DNA of 64,000 nucleotides. It comes from Sporosarcina sp. Te-1. Lineage in GTDB: Bacteria; Bacillota; Bacilli; Bacillales_A; Planococcaceae. The position numbers were made by a program, and so were the translations under genes. Shown piece by piece: positions 19,778 to 28,531 of this stretch; positions within the stretch are counted from its first letter, which is position 1; every line of letters begins with the position of its first letter. Below the pieces are notes generated by a model. It saw nothing but the letters and a program-made list of their open reading frames with translations, did no database searches and was not told the origin of the DNA. Where the stretch lies: NCBI RefSeq assembly GCF_017498505.1, contig NZ_CP071798.1, positions 1 to 64,000 on the forward strand, given 5' to 3'.

Positions 19778-19803
19778 TATACCTCAAATGCAAAGAATTA
19801 AAC
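19778..19803 (-). promoter_or_regulatory. Sigma-B-type promoter for the YflT-like gene
   Basis: On the minus strand GTTTAA (19803-19798), a 14 bp spacer and GGTATA (19783-19778) match the general stress consensus GTTTAA-N12-15-GGGTAT, and lie about 30 bp before the start codon. Confidence 0.7.
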
Positions 19804-19827
19804 AAATACAGTAAGAGGAATTCCATT

Positions 19828-20139
19828 TCATAAAGGAAAAAAGTCTCCCCGCAACTTGCGGTAAGCCGTCATGAAGTGGGTGGGATCCGTTTTTACTTCA
19901 AAGGTGAAAAGACCTTGGTTTGTATGCAAATAAAAGAGTCCGTTCCCGTTCGAAAACGGTCGATAGGAAACATCATGTACATGTGACAACGCAAAGGTAT
20001 GACTAGGCGTACAAATTTTTGCTCCAAATAACTGGATTACGTGCACTGAGTGTTGTTGCTTTTGTTCGAACCACTCGACCGACCTTTCCACTTTGTAAAA
20101 GGCAAGGCTGGAAATGAGTTCTTCCTTCGGTCCATTCAA
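19828..20139 (-). CDS. Hypothetical protein downstream of the sco gene
   Basis: A 103-residue soluble protein, rich in aromatic residues, in a mostly beta-strand pattern (VHVIQLFGAKI, GLFYLHTNQGLFTFEV) that resembles a small PH-like barrel. I do not recognise the family. It lies about 75 bp beyond sco on the same strand and may belong to the same transcript as the two-component system and sco. No signal peptide or metal motif is seen. Confidence 0.6.
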   Translation of the reverse strand: MNGPKEELISSLAFYKVERSVEWFEQKQQHSVHVIQLFGAKICTPSHTFALSHVHDVSYRPFSNGNGLFYLHTNQGLFTFEVKTDPTHFMTAYRKLRGDFFPL

Positions 20140-20215
20140 GGCAATACCTCCCGAAAAGAATTCCTGTCCACGCTTATCCTATCAGTATCCTGGCTGATAA
20201 AACAAATGAAACCTC

Positions 20216-20779
20216 TTATTTTCGGATGCGTTGTATATCGCGGATCATTTCGTTTCTATATTCATCATTGACATAATTGTACTCCTTCACTACGTGTCCA
20301 GTCGGGTCAATTAAATAAAAATTCGTTCCATGGATCACTTGCGTTGAAGTTTTTGGCTTTTGGACGATGGTTTGAAACTCCGACACTGCCAAGTTTTCGA
20401 TCTCCTCTTGGGAGTAGCCTGTCAGCAGGTGCCAATTGGATTCATTGTCAGTATACTGGGCAATATAATGCTTTAAAATTTCTGGTGTATCTACTGTCGG
20501 ATCGACCGTAAAGGAAACAAATTCAACATCCATGCCTTCCTCGGCCAGTTTCTTTTGCAACGTCGCCATTTCACTTGTCATCGGGGAGCAAACAGTTTCA
20601 CATTTTGTGAATATAAAACTGGCAATCCATGCTTTTCCTTCTAATTGTTCTGTGCCGAATACATGTCCATTTTGGTCAGTGAAGGAGAAAGCCGGGATGC
20701 TTTTCCCTGTTTGACTCTTCGCTCCGCAACCGGTCAACAGTGTGAGTATGAAAAAGAAACTGATCACTTTTTTAGTCAC
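20216..20779 (-). CDS. SCO1/SenC family lipoprotein, copper chaperone for cytochrome oxidase
   Basis: A 187-residue thioredoxin-fold protein anchored by a lipobox (LTLLTGCGAK, Cys at residue 18). The copper-binding motif CETVC and the distal His in QVIHGTNFYL are present, as in B. subtilis YpmQ/Sco, which loads the CuA site of cytochrome c oxidase. It begins with GTG behind AAAGGAGG and overlaps the histidine kinase gene by 8 bp, so kinase, regulator and Sco are one operon. That link suggests the two-component system senses copper or oxidase status, which is inference. Confidence 0.9.
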   Translation of the reverse strand: MTKKVISFFFILTLLTGCGAKSQTGKSIPAFSFTDQNGHVFGTEQLEGKAWIASFIFTKCETVCSPMTSEMATLQKKLAEEGMDVEFVSFTVDPTVDTPEILKHYIAQYTDNESNWHLLTGYSQEEIENLAVSEFQTIVQKPKTSTQVIHGTNFYLIDPTGHVVKEYNYVNDEYRNEMIRDIQRIRK

Positions 20780-22193
20780 GTTTATCCTCCTTTCCCCGAA
20801 TCGTTAGACAGGGCAACTCAATTTTCACCGTTGTCCCTGTTGTTTCATCACTTATGATTTTGAAAGTTCCGTCATGCATCCGAACAATCTCTTTGACAAT
20901 CGAAAGCCCTAGACCAGTCCCGCCTGTTGTCCGGTTTCTTGCTTTGTCCGTTCTGAAGAAACGTTCTCCGATACGGCTGATGTCCTCTTCGGGTATGGTG
21001 ATCCCTGAATTGGTCACGCGGAACGATGCGAGTCCAGTCATCTCTTTTAAAAGTATGGACAAGGGGCAATGGGCATCCGAATATTTGATCGCGTTATCGA
21101 TCGTATTATAAAAGACTTGTTGGATTCGTTGGGGATCGCCTTCCACGATGAGATCTTCCTCTAATTCCAGTTGGACGTCCAGATTTTTTTCAGTGAGTCG
21201 GAAATGGAATAACTCCAATGTATCCAGCAGTAATTGGGCAATAGCGATCGGTTGGCGCTCTATTGTATACATACCGGCTTGCAGGTGATTCAATTCTGCA
21301 AGATCATTGATCAATTTATTCAGCCGAGCCGTTTCTTTTTCAATTGTCGACAAATAACTTTCCGCTTCTTCTGGTGATGAGTAAATTTTTTCCTGTAAGA
21401 CATGGACATACCCACTGATATACGTCAGGGGAGTTCGTAATTCATGGACAATATTTGAAGTGAACTCCTTTTTTTGCTCCTCCTGCTGTTCCAGCGACTG
21501 GCTCATCGAATTGAAAGCTTGTGCCAATTGTCCAATCTCATCGTTGCGGCCCGTATGCATCCGATTCGAATAGTTGCCTTTTGATATTTCGCCTGACAAA
21601 TGTTGCAGATCTTGCAACGGTTTGAAGATAGATTGCCATGCCCGGTTCACAACTAGGAACAAGATGAAGAAAAACAAGGAGCCTACGGCAATGAGGATTG
21701 GGATACTTTCACGGAACACATCCTGGATATCCGCTAAAGGAACGTAAATATAAATGAAACCGATCAAACCATCGTTGCCTTTGATCGGAAAGATGGCGCC
21801 AAGAATTTCTCTTCCAAGTTCCTCTACATAGCCTTTTTTGAGAACGTAAGCCCCCTTCTCCAGCGAAGGATAATCGTCCTTATCAATCAGATTTTTATAA
21901 TCAATCTTGTAAGGAAAATAGGTTGTCAAATCGTCAAGTTGATCGACCACGATAATTTCATATTCAGAAACGATATTGTACCATTGAATTTTCTCGATGA
22001 TCTCATCACTCAGCTCCCCGTAGTGATAGTGGGACGCAGTACGTTTTCCTTGATAGACAATTGATTCTTCCATACTGTCCAAATATAGCTTGGAATACAG
22101 GAAGTGTATGAAAAAGAAAGAAAACAAAATGGTGAAAGCAACACTAGAAAGAAGAACGGCAAGTAATTTCCGGCTCAATGTCCAGTTTTTCAT
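20772..22193 (-). CDS. Sensor histidine kinase
   Basis: A 473-residue membrane kinase. There are helices near residues 9-30 and 160-185, an extracytoplasmic sensor domain of about 130 residues between them, then a HAMP domain, a HisKA domain with the phosphorylated His in NIVHELRTPLTYISG, and an ATPase domain (N box NTIDNAIKYSD, G boxes in GERFFRTDKA and GTGLGLSIVKEI). The ATG at 22193 lies just past the stop of the response regulator gene. The sensor domain contains no signature that I can tie to a ligand. Confidence 0.92.
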   Translation of the reverse strand: MKNWTLSRKLLAVLLSSVAFTILFSFFFIHFLYSKLYLDSMEESIVYQGKRTASHYHYGELSDEIIEKIQWYNIVSEYEIIVVDQLDDLTTYFPYKIDYKNLIDKDDYPSLEKGAYVLKKGYVEELGREILGAIFPIKGNDGLIGFIYIYVPLADIQDVFRESIPILIAVGSLFFFILFLVVNRAWQSIFKPLQDLQHLSGEISKGNYSNRMHTGRNDEIGQLAQAFNSMSQSLEQQEEQKKEFTSNIVHELRTPLTYISGYVHVLQEKIYSSPEEAESYLSTIEKETARLNKLINDLAELNHLQAGMYTIERQPIAIAQLLLDTLELFHFRLTEKNLDVQLELEEDLIVEGDPQRIQQVFYNTIDNAIKYSDAHCPLSILLKEMTGLASFRVTNSGITIPEEDISRIGERFFRTDKARNRTTGGTGLGLSIVKEIVRMHDGTFKIISDETTGTTVKIELPCLTIRGKEDKRD

Positions 22194-22194
22194 C

Positions 22195-22872
22195 TTACAC
22201 CTCGAACTTGTAGCCGATGCCCCAGACAGTTTCAATCAGTTTTCCCGCATCCCCAAGCTTAATGCGAAGGGTTTTAATATGCGTGTCCACGGTGCGATCC
22301 GTACTTTGGTGATCTTGTCCCCAAACGAGATGAAGAAGCTGTTCTCTCGTAAACACACGGCCCTTATGTTTCATCAACACTTGAAGCACGCCAAATTCCT
22401 TCAACGTTAAACTAATTGGTTCCTCGTGCAGCATGACAGTATGGGCTTCCATGTCGATAATGAGAGGACCTGCATGTAATTGCTCCATTTTTTCGGAACG
22501 CCGATACGTCCGGCGAAGGACAGATTCAATGCGTGCAAGCAATTCGCTGGGAAGGAATGGTTTCACGATATAATCATCGCCACCGATTTTCAGACCTTGC
22601 ACTTTATCCCATTCCTCCCCTCGTGCAGAAAGGAAGATAATCGGAATATCCGAAATCTGTTTTAATTTTGCCGCGAAAGTGAATCCATCCATATAAGGCA
22701 TCATGACATCGACAATACAGAGATGAGGCTCCACTTCCTGAAGACGGCTCATGGCATGCAGTCCGTCTGTGGCCTCTTCCACTTGATAGCCATCCTTCTC
22801 TAAAAATGTCCGGATCAGTTTCCTCATTTGAGGCTCATCGTCTATGATTAAAATGGTGATTGGCTTCTTCAT
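22195..22872 (-). CDS. Response regulator, OmpR/PhoB family
   Basis: A 225-residue transcription factor with a receiver domain (DDEP near residue 10, phospho-acceptor in CIVDVMMPYMDG, Lys in KPFLPSELL) and a winged-helix C-terminal domain (LTLKEFGVLQVLMKH, TVDTHIKTLRIKLGD). The start at 22872 (MKKPITILIIDDE) follows GAGGTAGGAG; the longer frame to 22902 is not supported. Cognate kinase follows directly. Likely targets are the own operon with sco and possibly the divergent YtkA-type lipoprotein gene. Confidence 0.93.
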   Translation of the reverse strand: MKKPITILIIDDEPQMRKLIRTFLEKDGYQVEEATDGLHAMSRLQEVEPHLCIVDVMMPYMDGFTFAAKLKQISDIPIIFLSARGEEWDKVQGLKIGGDDYIVKPFLPSELLARIESVLRRTYRRSEKMEQLHAGPLIIDMEAHTVMLHEEPISLTLKEFGVLQVLMKHKGRVFTREQLLHLVWGQDHQSTDRTVDTHIKTLRIKLGDAGKLIETVWGIGYKFEV

Positions 22873-22936
22873 ACTCCTACCTCTTTTCAAAAGAACTGGC
22901 ATACTTATAGTCTGCTTGGATTATGTGAAATATAAA

Positions 22937-22953
22937 TGAAGTTGGCAACTTCA
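22937..22953. promoter_or_regulatory. 17 bp palindrome between the response regulator and YtkA-like genes
   Basis: TGAAGTTG and CAACTTCA are perfectly inverted around one G, and a similar half site (TGAACTTCA) lies at about 22987-22995 beyond a TATAAT (22976-22981). The position in the divergent region makes it a good operator candidate for the regulator or another factor. Confidence 0.5.
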
Positions 22954-23035
22954 CACGAATTTCTAATTCAGTTTATATAATCATACTGAACTTCATGGAA
23001 AATGGTAAGCATGTAATGAGAGAGGAGCATAGTCA

Positions 23036-23794
23036 ATGAAAAAGACAAGTTGGTTAATTAGTGTGGGCATGGTATTGATGTTGGCCGCCTGCGGATCAAA
23101 CAAAGATAATGCTGCTGAGCAAGAAGCATCAGAGAGTGAAGAAATCCTTCCAATTGCTGTGGAATTGACCGTCCCGGAAAAGGCGGATGTGAAAGAATCA
23201 ATCGTGTTGGAAACAGTAGTGACTCAAGGTGATGACCTTGTGGATGATGCGAATGAAGTAGTCTATGAAATATGGGAGGAAGGGAAAAAAGAGGACTCCC
23301 ATAAAATTGATTCATCCAATGAAGGGAAAGGCCTTTATAAAGCGGAAACATCCTTCGACCATGACGGCAAGTTTCATATCCAAGTCCATGTGACTGCACG
23401 CGACATGCATACGATGCCGGAGAAAGTTGTGACGGTCGGTGATGGTGGAGAACATACGGAAGGGGCAGGTCACGAGCAGGGACATGAGCATGGCCATGCC
23501 GAAGGATTCTCCATGCATTTCATGGAACCAGACTCGCCTGCAGCCGGCAAGAATGTCGAATTGGTGACACATCTCCAAATGAATAACGAAGCATTTGAGA
23601 AGGCTGAAGTCCGGTACGAAATTTGGAGAGAAGCGGATGAGAAGCATGAGTGGGTGGATGCCAAGGAAGGGGCAAATGGCGAATATCAGGCTTCCTTTAC
23701 GTTTAAGGAAGCAGGAACGTTTACAATTGTTATTCATGTGATGGACGAAAATGGGTTGCATGAACATGAAGAACATACTGTTGAAGTAAAATAA
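23036..23794 (+). CDS. Lipoprotein with two YtkA/FixH-like domains
   Basis: A 252-residue lipoprotein: signal peptide with lipobox LMLAACGS (Cys about residue 19), then two YtkA-like immunoglobulin-type domains (about 40-135 and 155-250) separated by a histidine-rich linker (GHEQGHEHGHAEG, about residues 146-158). The two domains are recognisable repeats: each has a VYEIW or VRYEIW strand and ends with FHIQVHVT or FTIVIHVM. YtkA/FixH-like proteins are tied to copper and oxidase maturation. The His-rich linker could bind metal. It is divergent from the Sco two-component operon, which supports a joint role. Confidence 0.85.
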   Translation: MKKTSWLISVGMVLMLAACGSNKDNAAEQEASESEEILPIAVELTVPEKADVKESIVLETVVTQGDDLVDDANEVVYEIWEEGKKEDSHKIDSSNEGKGLYKAETSFDHDGKFHIQVHVTARDMHTMPEKVVTVGDGGEHTEGAGHEQGHEHGHAEGFSMHFMEPDSPAAGKNVELVTHLQMNNEAFEKAEVRYEIWREADEKHEWVDAKEGANGEYQASFTFKEAGTFTIVIHVMDENGLHEHEEHTVEVK

Positions 23795-23796
23795 TC

Positions 23797-23868
23797 AAAA
23801 GGGCCACAAGCGGGAAATGCATCGAAATGTAGAAGTCTACTCCTTCGATGCGCCGCGTGGTCCTTTTT
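23797..23868. terminator. Bidirectional terminator between the YtkA-like gene and ytaF
   Basis: AAAAGGGCCAC..GCG..GCATCGAA pairs with TTCGATGC..CGC..GTGGTCCTTTTT. It lies between convergent genes with A and T tracts on both sides. Confidence 0.75.
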
Positions 23869-23876
23869 GTTTCTCT

Positions 23877-24422
23877 TTAGATAAAAATCTCATACAAGCC
23901 AATCAGGACAAGGAGCGCACCTGCAATCCGGTCTGATTGTTGGCCAAACCATGTATAGCCAATCCGATGTCCGAGCTTTACGCCAATCGTGATGGAGAGT
24001 AAAGAGAAAATCCCGATAGATAAAGAGGCCAATAAGGGTGGGACTCCTGTAAAGCCGGCTCCAAATCCGATTGATAGACAATTGATTGCCAAAATAAAAC
24101 CGAGAATGATGGATTCCTTCCAATGAATGGTCGTGATACGACGTGAATTGCCGTTCGAGTGATTTCCCGGCTTCCATATAAACCAGCTCCCCAGGCCGAT
24201 CAAAACTAGACCGCCTATCATGTTTGCGATCGTCATAGGAATATATCCAGAAATCCAGTTTCCTGCCAGAATGGAGCAGTACGCAAAAAGCATGGAGATG
24301 AAAGAGATGACAAGATTATATACAAGTGGAATACGTTGATAGCGTAATCCGTAAGACAGGCTGATGCCCAAATTATCCAAGTTTGCTGCTATTCCAATGA
24401 GAATAATGGAAAGCAATTGCAT
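23877..24422 (-). CDS. ytaF: Sporulation membrane protein YtaF, MntP-like
   Basis: A 181-residue protein with about six transmembrane helices in the two-repeat MntP/YtaF pattern: IGIAANLDNLGISLSYG in the first half and LGFILAINCLSIGFGAG in the second, each with the conserved Asp or Asn pair. YtaF is expressed during sporulation in Bacillus; its transport role is unclear and a metal export role is inferred from its MntP relatives. The ATG at 24422 lies six bases after GGAGGG. It suggests a spore-forming host. Confidence 0.8.
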   Translation of the reverse strand: MQLLSIILIGIAANLDNLGISLSYGLRYQRIPLVYNLVISFISMLFAYCSILAGNWISGYIPMTIANMIGGLVLIGLGSWFIWKPGNHSNGNSRRITTIHWKESIILGFILAINCLSIGFGAGFTGVPPLLASLSIGIFSLLSITIGVKLGHRIGYTWFGQQSDRIAGALLVLIGLYEIFI

Positions 24423-24552
24423 GTTCATCCCTCCACAATCGACGGTTCATTTTGTATGTATATGATTGGGTAATGAGGAGAGAGTGGGCGTGAGAATGAC
24501 AGGCAGGATGTGAAGACCATGATATGATGGAAGAGAACAAAGGAGGAATCGG

Positions 24553-24999
24553 ATGACAATGGCGGAACATCAATTTCATTTAAAAGCAGACTGGCCGGGG
24601 CTTCGTAATGATGTAGGGACAATTGAAACGCTCAATATGAAGACAGAAGTATCGATTCCCATTGAGATGGACGGACCTGGAATTGGAACCAATCCTGACG
24701 AAATGTTGCTCGGAGCCGCTGCAACATGCTACATCATAACATTGGCAGCAATGATGGAACGGAGTCATATTGCGAAACAAAGTTTGACGATGGAGTCTGT
24801 CGGTGTCGTTGATGTCACAAACGGTATCATTACCTACAAGAAAATCATCCATAAGCCGACGATCACCTTAATGGAAAATGCGACAGATGAAGAAAAGAAA
24901 CTCACAAAGCGGCTGACCGAAAAAGCAGAAGCCTCTTGTATGATCAGCAGGGCGATTAGAGGAAATGTCGAGGTGACAGTGGAAGAAAGCATTCGGTGA
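24553..24999 (+). CDS. OsmC/Ohr family protein
   Basis: A 148-residue soluble protein with the OsmC fold. The two redox cysteines are visible in AAATCYIITLAAMM and AEASCMISRAI. Such proteins reduce organic or inorganic hydroperoxides with thiols. GGAGG stands 9 bases before the ATG at 24553, and a second ATG two codons later is possible. It is divergent from ytaF and appears monocistronic. Confidence 0.88.
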   Translation: MTMAEHQFHLKADWPGLRNDVGTIETLNMKTEVSIPIEMDGPGIGTNPDEMLLGAAATCYIITLAAMMERSHIAKQSLTMESVGVVDVTNGIITYKKIIHKPTITLMENATDEEKKLTKRLTEKAEASCMISRAIRGNVEVTVEESIR

Positions 25000-25168
25000 A
25001 GGAACGGTGTCATCGCCGGTAAATTGGTCACAGAATGTTTACGATTTCATTATGTGTTGGTGGAGGACTTCAGAACAATCATGGTAAAATAGCGTTAACG
25101 GACAATTAGTGCCGGTTTTGATTAAGGAAAGTTGAATAGGCATAATGTAAAAAGAAGGAGCGAAAAAA

Positions 25169-25501
25169 ATGACCGACTATCCAAAAAAAACATGTTCAGT
25201 GGAGCGTCTTGTAACGGTTCCAGCTGATGTAAAGAAAGTATTGGAAGGTAAAAAGACAGCCACTCGCCGAAATGGAGTTTATGCATATCCAGGAGAAGTT
25301 ATGGTATTGGAAGGCAAAGAATTCAAAGTCGATAAGCTGTACGCCCAAACACTTGGTGAATTGACTGAAGCGGATGCGAAGCAGGAAGGGTTCGATAACC
25401 TGGAAGACTATAAGCAATCCATTCTGTCCTTGCATCCGAAAATGCCATGGCTTCCGACGATGAGCGTGTGGGTTCATGAATTCAGCCCTGTAGAGAAGTA
25501 A
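25169..25501 (+). CDS. ASCH domain protein
   Basis: A 110-residue protein with the ASCH (PUA-like) fold. The family motif GKKTATRR is at about residues 28-35, and the C-terminal strand MSVWVHEFSPV is as expected. Some ASCH proteins are N4-acetylcytidine amidohydrolases; others are thought to bind RNA. I cannot tell which applies. AGGAG precedes the ATG. The next gene begins 13 bp after the stop, so the two may form an operon. Confidence 0.75.
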   Translation: MTDYPKKTCSVERLVTVPADVKKVLEGKKTATRRNGVYAYPGEVMVLEGKEFKVDKLYAQTLGELTEADAKQEGFDNLEDYKQSILSLHPKMPWLPTMSVWVHEFSPVEK

Positions 25502-25514
25502 AATAGGTTGTTTC

Positions 25515-25955
25515 ATGAATGTTACCTTCTATGATGTCATCCTTTATTTCCATATCGTAAGTGCGGTTCTGGCGATTGGGCCATTATTTGTTCTGCTTCT
25601 CGTTATTAAACAATTAACCGGCGTGCAACAGGAGATTGAACGGTCATATTTATCCCTCATCTCCGTTGCAGTTCGATTCATCATGCACGCCGGGCATGCC
25701 TTAGTTTTGACAGGTGCTTTACTCATCATCTTTGGCCCCTGGCCGTGGCATACGTCTTGGGTAATCATGACGCTGGGCGTCATGTTGTTATCCGCTTTTT
25801 TTCTGGCGAGCGGTTTTACAAAGGTTCTTAGGCGCTTTGAACAGGTTGCAGATAAACGCGCAGTATTGCAAAAATTATGGAATACGACGTGGATTTACAT
25901 ACTTCTAATGTTGGTTATGCTATGGCTTATGGTTCAAAAGCCAATTCTATGGTGA
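25515..25955 (+). CDS. DUF2269-like integral membrane protein
   Basis: A 146-residue protein with four hydrophobic segments (about 8-28, 50-75, 82-102 and 122-142). The histidines in YFHIVSAVLAIGP and the pattern FIMHAGHALVLTGALLI resemble the DUF2269 family of heme- or cytochrome-like small membrane proteins. Function is unknown. The ribosome binding site is weak and it may be translated by coupling to the ASCH gene. A terminator follows. Confidence 0.65.
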   Translation: MNVTFYDVILYFHIVSAVLAIGPLFVLLLVIKQLTGVQQEIERSYLSLISVAVRFIMHAGHALVLTGALLIIFGPWPWHTSWVIMTLGVMLLSAFFLASGFTKVLRRFEQVADKRAVLQKLWNTTWIYILLMLVMLWLMVQKPILW

Positions 25956-26008
25956 CATTAGGAATACATACAGCTGTGGCTAAAAGAGCCCATTCGGGAA
26001 AGTACTTT

Positions 26009-26049
26009 AAAAAGGCTGGGATATTGAATAATCTCACAGCCTTTTTTTA
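26009..26049 (+). terminator. Terminator after the DUF2269-like gene
   Basis: AAAAGGCTG..GATATT pairs with AATCTCACAGCCTTTTTTT; the T tract has seven bases. Confidence 0.8.
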
Positions 26050-26149
26050 TTGCTGTTTTCTTAGGAGACGAATAGATAAATAAGGTAAAACTGGGATGAC
26101 AAGTAGGAGCAGGCACGGTATAATCTTCAAAACAGAATGGGGTGGGGCT

Positions 26150-26995
26150 ATGAAATTTATACAATACGAGGATGTAGAGCGTTTCGCTCAGAAGGCGGAA
26201 CCAGTTTTAGAACAAGGTGAGGATGTTAACAGTCTGTTTTATGGCGTTTTGCAGGCCATCCGAGCTGGCAAGTATAAAGATCCTTTTATGGGGACTGTCG
26301 AAGAAGACGGAGAATTGTTAGCCCTTTTCCAAATGACCCCTCCACATGCACTGAATATCATTCTTGTTGCGGAAAACCAGATCAATGAAATATGTCAGGA
26401 AGCGATTCGCTATATTGTCGAACATTCAATTCCCGTGCAATCGATCATCAGTCAAAAACAATGGGCAAAGAAGTTTTCAGCCGAGTGGGAACTGCGGACC
26501 GGGCAGACTTCTGTCGTTTTAATGGATCAAGGCCTCTATCGGCTTGATACAGTTGAAGAGGCTTTGGTGCATAGTCCCGGCAAGTGGCGTATGGCGAATC
26601 AACAGGACAGCGCGTTGATCGAAGAATGGTATACCGCCTTTGAGACGGACACCCATCTGCCAGCGACTGACTTGTATTTGGTGAAGGAAAAGGTAGCAAC
26701 ATTCATCGGAGATCGCGAAATCTTCGTGTGGGAGCATGACGGGGAGGTTGTTTCTATGATGAAGAAATCCAGACCGACAAAGAATAGCATCACAGTGACC
26801 TTAGTGTTTACGCCGACTGATCAAAGAAGGAAGGGATATGCCCGTACCCTTGTGGCTCATGTCTCGAAGGAGCTCCTGCGCGAATATTCGTTTTGCGTCC
26901 TCTATACAGATATGCTGAACCCGACATCCAATAAAATTTATAAGGAAATTGGCTATAAGCATATTGCGGATTCAGTCCATATCGGTTTTATGTAA
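26150..26995 (+). CDS. GNAT family N-acetyltransferase
   Basis: A 281-residue two-part protein. The C-terminal half is a GNAT domain: the acetyl-CoA loop is QRRKGYARTLVAHV, followed by LYTDMLNPTSNKIYKEIGYKHI. The N-terminal half is a degenerate GNAT-like fold, as in several Bacillus proteins of this size. The acceptor substrate is unknown. The ATG at 26150 follows GGGGTGGGG; the frame upstream to 26096 has no site. Single-gene unit with its own terminator. Confidence 0.82.
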   Translation: MKFIQYEDVERFAQKAEPVLEQGEDVNSLFYGVLQAIRAGKYKDPFMGTVEEDGELLALFQMTPPHALNIILVAENQINEICQEAIRYIVEHSIPVQSIISQKQWAKKFSAEWELRTGQTSVVLMDQGLYRLDTVEEALVHSPGKWRMANQQDSALIEEWYTAFETDTHLPATDLYLVKEKVATFIGDREIFVWEHDGEVVSMMKKSRPTKNSITVTLVFTPTDQRRKGYARTLVAHVSKELLREYSFCVLYTDMLNPTSNKIYKEIGYKHIADSVHIGFM

Positions 26996-27007
26996 TGCCA
27001 TACATGG

Positions 27008-27042
27008 GGTGGAGAAAACAAGACGTTTTCTCCACCTTTTTA
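27008..27042. terminator. Terminator between the GNAT and aminotransferase genes
   Basis: GGTGGAGAAAAC pairs with GTTTTCTCCACC and is followed by five T; convergent genes lie on both sides. Confidence 0.85.
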
Positions 27043-27062
27043 ATTTGATTAAACCTCATGAT

Positions 27063-28241
27063 TCATACTCCGCTTGGTGAGAAGATGCCGAGGGAGGCGA
27101 TTCTTCCAACGGCTTCACGGATGCGTTCCTCGCTGGCCAGCAGCCCGACGCGGACATAGCCTTCACCGTGTGTGCCGAACCCGATGCCGGGAGTGACAAC
27201 CACACCGGCCTGCTGGAGGAGAATGTCGGCAAATGCTTCGCTTGTATAGCCAGGCGGCACTTTCAACCATGCAAAGAAGGATGCCTTCGGAGCCGTCACA
27301 TCCCATCCGATTCGCCTGCATTCGGAAATGAGGACATCCCGGCGACGCTCATATAGATCAGTCAGATCCTGGACACATTGTTGGTTCTCTGATAATGCGG
27401 CAATGGCGGCATGCTGAATTGCTGGAAAGATACTGATGAACAAATGATCCTGCAATCGTGTCAGCGCTTGGATCATGTTTTGATTTCCAACTGCAAAGGC
27501 GACACGCCAGCCTGCCATATTGTATGTTTTTGAAAGCGTATACATTTCTATGCCGATGTCTTTGGCGCCTTCCGCCTGGAGGTAGCTCACAGGCTTTTCA
27601 CCATCAAATCCAATGCCGCCATAAGCCATATCATGCAAAATGAAAATGTCGTGATCCTTACCAAATCGAATCGCTTCTTCAAAGAAAGATTGGGAGGCAG
27701 TAGCGCTCGTCGGGTTGTTCGGGTAATTCAAATACATGAGTTTTGCCTGTTCCGTCTGCTCCTGAGTCAATAAGGAGAAATCAGGAAGGAAATGATTCTT
27801 TTCCAGTAAGGGCATTGTCGCATATTGGATATCGGCAAGACTCACACCAGATAAATAATCCGGATAGCCGGGATCAGGCAATAGTAACAGGTCTCCTGGA
27901 TTCATCATGGCAAGCGGCAATTCGACAAGACCGATCTTTGATCCTCCGACAATAGCCACTTCGGTATCCGGGTCAATGGTGACATCGTATTCACGCTTGT
28001 AAAAAGCGGCTACTGCCTGCCTGAATTCAGGAGTGCCATTAAATGGCGAGTACCCGTGTGTGTCTGGCTTTTCCGCCGCTTGCTGCAGTGCTTTGATGAT
28101 ATGAGGCGGTGTTGGTTGATCGGGGTTCCCACGGCCCAAATTGATAATGTCCTTTCCGGCTGCCCGGGCAGCTTCTACTTTCTTCACCAGTGACGAAAAG
28201 AAATGGGGCGGCATCTGTTGTAAGCGATTAGAAATCAGCAT
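27063..28241 (-). CDS. mtnE: PLP-dependent aminotransferase, MtnE-like
   Basis: A 392-residue fold-type I aminotransferase. Motifs include NLGRGNPDQPTP, YSPFNGTPEFRQAV, LNYPNNPTSA, and the PLP lysine in MYTLSKTYNMAGWRV. It strongly resembles Bacillus YkrV/MtnE, which transaminates 2-keto-4-methylthiobutyrate to methionine in the methionine salvage pathway. LL-diaminopimelate and aspartate aminotransferases share the same motifs, so the exact substrate is not certain. No other salvage genes and no SAM riboswitch were seen nearby. GAGGTAG precedes the ATG. Confidence 0.75.
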   Translation of the reverse strand: MLISNRLQQMPPHFFSSLVKKVEAARAAGKDIINLGRGNPDQPTPPHIIKALQQAAEKPDTHGYSPFNGTPEFRQAVAAFYKREYDVTIDPDTEVAIVGGSKIGLVELPLAMMNPGDLLLLPDPGYPDYLSGVSLADIQYATMPLLEKNHFLPDFSLLTQEQTEQAKLMYLNYPNNPTSATASQSFFEEAIRFGKDHDIFILHDMAYGGIGFDGEKPVSYLQAEGAKDIGIEMYTLSKTYNMAGWRVAFAVGNQNMIQALTRLQDHLFISIFPAIQHAAIAALSENQQCVQDLTDLYERRRDVLISECRRIGWDVTAPKASFFAWLKVPPGYTSEAFADILLQQAGVVVTPGIGFGTHGEGYVRVGLLASEERIREAVGRIASLGIFSPSGV

Positions 28242-28463
28242 TCCACTACCTCGTTCCTTGATATTAGATTAGTCCGACTAGTAACTTCTTTCATCGTACT
28301 ATATCGTATTGAAGAAATCTATCTTATATTCTGATAGTTTCTATAGATTTTTAGGATAGTGACGGATTGCTTTAGGTGAGCACAAGACATATGACTGTCC
28401 AAGGTTGATACTGGCTGGAATTCATGTATCAAGCATTTAGAATCATATGATCCTATGCAATTA

Positions 28464-28505
28464 AGAAAAAACAGGTGAAGGAAAATGTCTCCCTCCGCCT
28501 GTTTC
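28464..28505 (-). terminator. Terminator for the 28532-29281 gene
   Basis: On the minus strand AACAGGCGGAGG pairs with CCTTCACCTGTT and is followed by TTTTCTTAA. Confidence 0.75.
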
Positions 28506-28531
28506 AGTTTCCAAACGTCTTGCGTGTTTCC

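Noticed and set aside
28242..28531. SAM riboswitch or T-box for the MtnE-like gene
   Set aside because: No conserved S-box or T-box core was seen; the region holds mainly a terminator of the neighbouring gene.
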